Below are positions 57,053 through 64,000 of a DNA stretch of 64,000 bases, one piece after another. The stretch's first letter is position 1. Every line of letters starts with the position of its first letter. This DNA is from Gracilariopsis chorda (lineage: Eukaryota > Rhodophyta > Florideophyceae > Gracilariales > Gracilariaceae): the NCBI GenBank assembly GCA_003194525.1, contig NBIV01000243.1, forward strand, positions 40,380-104,379. The letters run 5' to 3'. The notes under the pieces are model-generated. The model saw only the letters and a program-made list of their open reading frames with translations. It made no database searches and had not been told where the DNA came from. The position numbers and the translations under genes were made by a program.

Positions 57053-59230
57053 GTCTAGACAATGGATTGCAGGACTCCTTTCTTATCACTCTGAACAAGT
57101 CGACTTCCTTCATGCCAATGAATTGCTCGGTTCTGCACATCGTGAGCGCTATATGACATGGGAGGCTGTGGCTTTCAGCGAATTACGAGGAGCGTGCATA
57201 TCTGCAAGGCCTTGCGAACTTTCATAGAACGCCCCTTACGGGCGTATAATTTGCGTTCGAAATGTGATGACAGTTCAGTCCCAAGAAGCTCAGAAAAAAC
57301 TCAAGAAAACGTTCGTTGGAGAAATGATGCCGGCCAGCCTGTCCCAGCAATTTTTCAATGTATGTGTTGGTACGGGGCGTGATCAAGAGGTGTTGTTGGA
57401 GATGGTTGAACTGGCTCCAGCCACCTCCCAAGACCCCCACAGAAAGCGAGCGGTACGCACTAAGTAATGCCAACGTCTTTCTCTCTTTACCTCTCGGCTG
57501 GCTCGGACATAAGCGGAATGCTTCTCGAGAGTTCGTGGTCCCAACCCTGCCCCAGACATCGCTCAATATAGCGGCTGGAGCGCACTGTCTTGCGGTACAC
57601 TGCAGTGAGCCGTAAACTGACGACGCGCAGCTGCTAGGTCAAAGGCTCGGTCTGACCGTCCCTTCCTTGCACTGGATAAAGCTTTATCATGATGATGATC
57701 ATCATCTACCTATCGATAACGATTTTGCAGTGATGAGGAGAATGCAATCATGATCTTCTCAAGAGCAGAGCGCATTTGGTCGTAACTTTCTTCGATGTCC
57801 TGCAAGCAGGTGAATGAGAAGGACGAGAACAGTCAAACAAGAGACAATTGGGGATGATTGTCGATAACCAATCCCGATCACACCGGAGAGTATTTTCAGG
57901 ACATGACTCTTTCTCATTATGCCGGAATTATCATCATCATGTTCAGTAACTGCTCGCCGTTTCGCCTCCTCCAAAGGGACACTATTTTCATGTCAACTTC
58001 AAAGCGGTATGGTTTCGCGTTGAAAGCGTTGACATTGCAGTGCCTGTGATGGGGTACCCGGTAGTACAAGGCTCCGTGTTGAAAAATGAGCAGTGGTCAG
58101 TTAAGCACCACAAGTGCCAAGTGTTGACATGCGACCAACCCGCGTGGTCTCTCACTGCAGCCCCCTTTTGCTTCCCTTTAGAAGGGCCGTGGCTCCCTCG
58201 TTCACGAAAGTTCCTAGCAATCTTCGCGGGAGAAGCAAGTCATTTCGGAAAGGGAATACACCTACTTTCGTTGGAGGTAGAGGGCTAGCCGTGGCCTCTA
58301 GGGTTGGTGTACGGCACATGCTTTTCTCATCGTCGGGTAACGGCACCGTTGGTACCGACGGTACCCTGGGCACTGGTAATGAATTGAGGCTGTTTACCTG
58401 TGCGCAACTCGTGCGATCAGAATGTGGTGATGCGGTCACAACGTGGTATAATGCCACGTGGTGATGTGGAGAGCCTTTGGTTGATGGAGCCACCAATATA
58501 CAGCTAGCTGTATTTCGCCAACGCAGGATAACTCGCGCGTTCTATGTCCTAAACCGCCCCCTTTGCTACGAGCGTGCTGAAAACGTGACCCTCGTGGAAC
58601 AAACTCTCGTGCGTGAGGAACAATCGGCCAAATCACTCACAAGCAGAGTTCATACTGTCATCAGGCGACGCTGCGCAAGGAACAAAACGCTCTGAGCTTT
58701 TTGTACTGCATCATAAAGGAGCAGGATTAGCGTATCCGTCATCTTTTCAGGGGCTCCCCAGATAAACCATCACTTTCTTGGCATCCCGAGCGGGGATGAC
58801 AGTGGCCCGAAAGGTTGGACGTATCAGTTGCTGTGCATCAAACGCAACGACGTATACTCAAATGCATTGAAGCACTTTTGAACGCGTTCTTAGAAGACTT
58901 GTATGGATCATCTTTGATCTCACGCAAGAGCTTTTCCGGTGAGTGCACGTTCACACCCACTAGGGTTGCTCTCTCTGACGCACATGGGAAGATTCTACCG
59001 TTGCAACAAGAGCCCGACGCAGCTTTCTGCTACAAAGTGGGGCTGAATTTGTGTGGATCCATTCCGACGCTCCCAAAATAGCACATATCAGGATACTTTT
59101 TAACCAATACTTGTGCAGTTGCTTCCGAGTGAAGATTTTCCGACAGGTGCTTTGCCGGGAGAGATCAAGGTTCAGATATTGCCATGGCATATCACGTGTT
59201 GGGGGGGCTTCGTGAAGAAGTCAACCTCTC
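57053..59230. other. Intergenic region between two divergent genes
   Basis: Only short or shadow frames. A gat/cat-rich palindromic run lies at 57690-57710. It may hold regulatory sequence for one or both flanking genes; only the TATA box at 59231 is recognisable. Confidence 0.4.
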
Positions 59231-59238
59231 TATATAAG
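59231..59238 (+). promoter_or_regulatory. TATA box of the tyrosine-recombinase gene
   Basis: The octamer tatataag ends 35 bases before the ATG at 59274. Transcription starting about 30 bases downstream would give a very short leader of some 10 bases. The close spacing supports 59274 as the start. Confidence 0.6.
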
Positions 59239-59273
59239 CGTTCTAGTGCAAGTCCCCACGCTCTCCCGTATAG

Positions 59274-61085
59274 ATGGCTACCCACACTGCCCACGAGATC
59301 CTCGATCATTCCAAGAGACTGTCTTGTTCGTCTTCAACACCAGCCCACATTTCTCCTGTTCACTTTGCAGGCATGGACGCCATATCGTTCGAGGAATTCA
59401 AATCTGTGCATGATCTGCCTCACGAATATGATGCAGCTACCCCTCAACACAGTTTGCGCTGCAGGAGCACAGAAGCTGTCACCCTGAGATCCGTTGGGGA
59501 TATGAAGCTACGTATCCGCCCACAACTCAGGAAGAAGTCATCACGGAAGAAGCTGTCGAAGATGTCGAATTTATGCTTCAGGTCTACCAAAGGACTCACC
59601 TCAGACACCACCGACCTTGTCCACGAAGAGCACCAAACGGTAAATGGCAGCAATGGAGGCGATGTATTGCTAGATCACCATGATGATGATGAATTTATAT
59701 CGGCCGTCGCTGAATCGGAGGGGATATCATTGTATGCTGAGTTGAAGGGCACTTCTCTTCTGGAGAGAAGCTACGAAAGTCGTTGGTATGAGCAACTAAG
59801 GCATTTGGAAAAGTGTCATCCCAAGTTGTTTGAACTTCTTGAAGTTCGTGATGCGGGCCCCGGGACATTCTACTTCAAGGGGATTGGAGCTACTGTGAAG
59901 AACTGCCTTGGACTGCGAAGGGTTTACGAGACATACTACAAACCAAGGCTGCAGAACAACGGAAAAGGAGCGGCAGCGTTTACGCATCTCTCGACAACCG
60001 TCTCCCAATTTTTGAGATGGGCTATCTGTACTTCTACGTGCTCGAGAAAAGACGTTTGGAAGGAGCATGTTTTATTCAGAGCTTTAGCAGATCAGAAGGT
60101 TGTTAACAGATTCATCGAAATGTTTATGTTGCGAAGCTCCCCAGGCACAGTAAAGAACAGAATTACGTCTATGAAAAGAGTTTGCGACGTTGGGGTTATA
60201 ATATCAGGAGACACAGCAATTGGAATGAGGCTCAAACTGGTTTTGATCGTTCTGCAGCACATGGAAAATGCGTCCAGGTGCGCTTATCGCAAACGCTGTC
60301 AAGCAAAAAAGGACTTGATCAATCGATCCGTGCCAAGACATCTCGATCTCATCAAGAGGCGAGCTCTGGGCGCGCTTAATTTCACGATGCGCTCCTTCTG
60401 GCATCGTAAACAAAGGAGCGGTACTGATGCGGCCAGGAAAAGCATGCGCTCCCACCTGCAGATCTGGAATATGAATTTCATGGGCTTGATTATGCTGGTG
60501 TCAGGCGGACAGCGACCGCAAGTCTTTAGTGGACTTCAACTCCCGAACGAGGAAGAATTCCAGCAGCTGACATTTCAAGCCGAGCAAAGCTCATATATTG
60601 AACTAAGAACTGGGACTGAGAAACGCCCTCGCTATATTGACCTACCTTTCATGATTTTACCGGTAACGGTAATGCCCTACTTAACCTTTCATGTCAAGTA
60701 CATGCGCCCTGAGATTCAAGAAGCGGCCGGAAGAAGTGATGAAGGTCTGTTCGAACCACTCTTCATTGATAGCAAGACTGCTTTGGGTTTCAAACCTTCG
60801 CAAGTGACTAGAAGACTGCAGTTGTTTTTGTCATCTCACGGGATTGAACGTGGTTGCGTTACCTCGATGGACCTACGCAGAGATTATGCGACGAGAATGC
60901 TGAGAAACTACCGTCAGAAGTGTATCTTCTCTAATCTTACTGAAAATGCGTTCCTCGAAAAGTTGGCTCAGCAGATGAATACATCAGTAGAGCAGCTCAA
61001 ACGAACGTACGTAGCTCATTCGTCGAAGATCATCTCTGAAACCGCGGAGGTAGTTAAGTATTGGGGCGCAGTTTTGGATAGCTAG
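59274..61085 (+). CDS. Tyrosine-recombinase-like protein, 603 residues, intact
   Basis: One intronless ORF. Residues 1-165 are low-complexity, acidic and Ser-rich with a basic patch (KKSSRKKLSK). About 170-350 is a helical region like a SAM-like core-binding domain (LSTTVSQFLRWAI). About 395-600 is the catalytic domain: SGGQRPQV with the first Arg at 414, a possible beta-strand Lys at 450 (TEKRPRYIDL), MDLRRDYATRML with Arg 535, and KRTYVAHSS with the nucleophile Tyr 579. In most family members the box-II residue at 532 is His and box III is GH; here they read Met and Asn-Thr. It is homologous to the broken gene at 62410-63946. Such enzymes move Crypton- and DIRS-type elements, but no RT or terminal repeats were seen here, so a Crypton-like or domesticated gene is more likely. 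Confidence 0.78.
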   Translation: MATHTAHEILDHSKRLSCSSSTPAHISPVHFAGMDAISFEEFKSVHDLPHEYDAATPQHSLRCRSTEAVTLRSVGDMKLRIRPQLRKKSSRKKLSKMSNLCFRSTKGLTSDTTDLVHEEHQTVNGSNGGDVLLDHHDDDEFISAVAESEGISLYAELKGTSLLERSYESRWYEQLRHLEKCHPKLFELLEVRDAGPGTFYFKGIGATVKNCLGLRRVYETYYKPRLQNNGKGAAAFTHLSTTVSQFLRWAICTSTCSRKDVWKEHVLFRALADQKVVNRFIEMFMLRSSPGTVKNRITSMKRVCDVGVIISGDTAIGMRLKLVLIVLQHMENASRCAYRKRCQAKKDLINRSVPRHLDLIKRRALGALNFTMRSFWHRKQRSGTDAARKSMRSHLQIWNMNFMGLIMLVSGGQRPQVFSGLQLPNEEEFQQLTFQAEQSSYIELRTGTEKRPRYIDLPFMILPVTVMPYLTFHVKYMRPEIQEAAGRSDEGLFEPLFIDSKTALGFKPSQVTRRLQLFLSSHGIERGCVTSMDLRRDYATRMLRNYRQKCIFSNLTENAFLEKLAQQMNTSVEQLKRTYVAHSSKIISETAEVVKYWGAVLDS

Positions 61086-62409
61086 TTGAGCATTAATCTC
61101 GAGCTGAGTAAATTGTAACCCTTTAGCTACGAAAGCAGAAGCTTATGCGTTATCATCCGCACAGGTTCACTCGCTGACCTGCTGAAAATCATGAACTATC
61201 ACAACACTTGTTACCAACAGAAGAAAACAGTCAGGAACGAGTGAGGAGAAGAGTCGTATACGAACTGAAGCAGTCGTTCGTGATTGAGTATCCGTCAAGC
61301 CAAACCTTTGCCTTCAGATATTCTGATCCGTTTCTCAATCATGACCCCCTCCGTAACACCGCTTCGTCTCCTGTTAATACTACGTGATTTCATGCTACCA
61401 AGGGTAACTTCACCAGTAAAAGCATGCGAACGAAGCTGTAGTATTTCGGATTGCCAGAATTTGCATTCCACGAAGTGTAGTTTCTACGAAGGTAGTTGGG
61501 CACGTGCACCTCGCCTTCACGTGGTGTGCCTGACTCCGATCTCTCTTCACCGGGCGGAGCGAAATGAGAACGCAGACGGATCTCCAACGGAGGCCAAGGA
61601 CGGATGTGAAAAGTTCAAAATCGGAAAAGCAGACAAGCATACGCGTCTTGCAGCTCAATTGCCGCGGTCTTCTTGGCGCCGCCAAACGCGCACAGCTTTA
61701 GAAGCAGGCCCATGTCGTTTTTCGATGCCCGCGGACGAATGCAGCCCGTAGAGATTTGTTAGCTGGTCTCCCAAGGAGCGTAAGAAAAGTATACAACAGT
61801 TAATTCGACATGAGCCACAGAAGTTCTTGGCCTTCCTGAAGAGAGAAAGCTTTTACTGAAAGCTCTCCTTCAGCTTAGTAATAGGAAACTGTTGACCACA
61901 ATAAAGAAGAAGAACGAAGGTAGTTCCATACAAAACTATCGCACACCGAATACCCCTGTGAATTGGTTTCCTACTTTCGAAAACATACAAATGCGCAGAA
62001 TGACGCTCACCTGTCATTATCGAGGAGGGCTCGAACAAAATCAGACCTCCAAAATGAACATGACACATCAGGGTTGCGCTTCGTAGCTGGCTGCGAATCT
62101 GTCATATTGAATGTATGTATCCACACGACCTCAAAGAGCGCACAACCTGCGAAAGCGTGGCGGAAAGGCCCATAGACTTCGTCATAGACCAATCATGTCT
62201 CGAATATCGTACATACGTCCTCTTTGGGAAGCCGGTCGGGTGTCTATGATACCCCGAGACCAAGCCGACGATCGATATTGAACCGATGTAAAGGGTTCTC
62301 GGAAAGGGCTAAACGGATACCCCAAGGGTAGTCGCTCCCATGCCATGCACCAACGGTAAACGGTACGTGTACAACTCTAAAAACCATAAAAGACTGAATC
62401 TTCAACATT
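61086..62409. other. No gene recognised
   Basis: Space between the convergent recombinase genes. A 155-codon plus frame at 61284-61751 has no motif and was not called. No inverted repeats were noticed by eye. Confidence 0.4.
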
Positions 62410-63946
62410 TTAGATCTTCTCTAGACATCTGGCAAGCTCGCTCGCTATAGCTTTATGCTCGGCAGAACCACGAACTCCAACGCACTTCTTCACCTGTGTC
62501 GATGTGGTGTTCAGATGTCGGGCAAGCACGTCGAGAACTTGCCCTTCTGTATGACCATGAAACAGTTCGTTTTCACGAAATCCCTTCAAAAAACGCTCAT
62601 TGCACTGCGTTTTAACGAACTTAGGGAAACAGAAGACATTTCTGGACACCTCTGATCTGCGTACTTGTGAAATTCGTAGGATACATGCCATGGCCTCATA
62701 CGCATACCGCTCCTCGTGCTGACTAACAATGGTCTGGATGTTCCTGTTAGTTGCACTTCATGAGTCAACGATGATATAATTGGAAGTATCACTTTCACTT
62801 GAAATCGAATGAATCTCGCTGACTTGGCCGTTAAACTCACCATAGGAAGTCCTAGAGCCGCTGCTCTTCTTCCGCGAAGCGACTCAAACTGCACTGATCC
62901 GGCCGTGGCAGCGTTTTCAAGAATCCCCTCCAGTTCTTCGTCACCCGGTACTTCCATCTCCGAAATGGTGAGCGGGTTTTGCCCACCTGACCCAATAACT
63001 ACGTACGCAACGAAGGTACATGTCCATTTTGAAACAAAGTTAGCCAATGCGAGACTAGAATATTCAGGGTCGCGGCCGCTTTCGGAGTTGTACTGAGCTA
63101 TCATATCGTTGAGGTCAGCATGAGCAAGCCGAAAGCAAGTCTTAAGCAAGTGCAAGGAGTTAGTCGGTTTCACTTTCTGAGGTGGACGCTTCGCTCCAGT
63201 CTTTCTTAGATATGCACTGATTACATCATCCAAGTATCGTGAGACTCGCTCAAGACTGGCAGATCTACTCATTGATCTTGCGAGTCCGGAGGCAAGCATG
63301 CACACTTTTTTAAGGTGCCTTGCTTTCCGTTGTACGGTTCTCGGGGAGAAACATTCAACATGAAAATCTACGAAACGTTGCACGACTTCTAGAACCGCCA
63401 CAGTGCCAAAGAGAGCATCCATTTGGTATGCATCATTACTGCGGCACACGCCACGAGATATACAGAGTCTTAGAAACTGCGACACAGTGTTTGATAGCCT
63501 TCGGAACACGTCACTACCTTGGGAGAGGTTCCATTGCTCTTTGGGCTTCCAAAACACGTCATGGATCTTCCAAAGCCCTAGGCAGTTATCCGCGGTTGCG
63601 TTGACGCCTTCATATTGCTCTCCATTGCCCCACACTCGGGACAAGCGTGAGAGCTTGGAACTACTCTTGAGAAGAATCTAGGCTGAGATGAGCAAATGCT
63701 CTGCAGATTCTGTAGCCATAAACGCTGTGCTTCACGAGCTCTTGCGTTATGCTTAGAAATCCCCGAATCAGTTTGAGTCTCTAAGCCTGCTGGGCGTTCG
63801 AATTCAGCGCTTCGTTGTGATCGTGTGTTTCTTTCCAGGCTGGCGATCTGAACCAAAGCCGTCTCAACATGCTTCTTGAGGCACTTTCGAGATACCGATA
63901 CCTCATATTCAGGACGTTCTTCAAACCTTCTCTTAGTGCCACGCAT
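62410..63946 (-). pseudogene. Second tyrosine-recombinase-like gene, inactive
   Basis: Three minus frames join into a homologue of the 59274 gene: 63946-63578 (N-terminus, ending NMKAS), 63644-62586 (NCLGLWKIHDVF, SNTVSQFLRLCI, core domain) and 62691-62410 (C-terminus). Two frameshifts separate them. Key residues are gone: SGGQNPLT has Asn in place of the catalytic Arg, and VKKCVGVR lacks the nucleophile Tyr of KRTYVAHS. The box-II region reads SLSSLKRSAMSVF. The N-terminal piece has a CPECG motif absent from the intact copy. It is convergent with the intact gene, and overall similarity is clear but low, so the duplication is old. Confidence 0.78.
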
Positions 63947-64000
63947 CAGCCTGTTGGTATCGTTGGGATCACCAATGGGTAATCGTAATAGCTAATAGGA

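Noticed and set aside
1-64000. CRISPR array, phage or bacterial operon
   Set aside because: No spaced direct repeats and no prokaryotic gene order. The retroelement and HisH-HisF content is eukaryotic.

Overview
The window is eukaryotic nuclear DNA. It carries LTR retrotransposons of the Ty3/gypsy (chromovirus) type, CACTA-like Tnp2 transposases, tyrosine-recombinase genes and a decayed copy of the eukaryotic fused HisH-HisF gene (HIS7/HISN4 type). No bacterial operon structure, tRNA, rRNA or CRISPR array was seen. The species cannot be fixed from sequence alone. A fungus, alga (a red alga is possible) or another protist with a repeat-rich genome would all fit. Most coding sequence is broken by stops and frameshifts; only two long open genes look intact.

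Layout. 1-4252 and 14276 onward (minus strand) are two pieces of one Ty3/gypsy element (element I). Its gag was split by a second, complete LTR element on the plus strand (element II, 4253-14275). Element II has two LTRs, a 5-bp target duplication with one mismatch, gag, protease, RT, RNase H, an integrase that lost its catalytic core, a chromodomain, and then a 2.6-kb tail read on the opposite strand. 16.4-19.8 kb holds a decayed CACTA-type transposase gene. A related copy lies inverted at 36.5-39.5 kb.

21.2-26.6 kb and 46.0-51.5 kb are two inverted copies of a 5.4-kb segment. Each is bounded on its outer side by a ~946-bp LTR of a further retrotransposon family (called LTR-X here). LTR-X occurs four times; copies at 26.7 and 31.5 kb are followed by the internal region of their element. 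The arms also carry a decayed gene of unknown function. Between them lie a small RT remnant, a broken gene at 30.1-30.9 kb, an unknown Cys/His-ended gene at 39.7-41.1 kb and small coding-like scraps.

51.7-52.9 kb is AT-rich. 52.9-54.3 kb is the HisH-HisF pseudogene. 55.8-61.1 kb contains the two intact, intronless, divergently oriented genes: a 420-residue orphan protein (minus) and a 603-residue tyrosine-recombinase-like protein (plus) with a TATA box just upstream. A second tyrosine-recombinase gene converges on it at 62.4-63.9 kb; it is frameshifted and has lost its catalytic arginine and tyrosine. The recombinase pair with the orphan neighbour is the least explained part of the window and the best candidate for an undescribed mobile or domesticated system.
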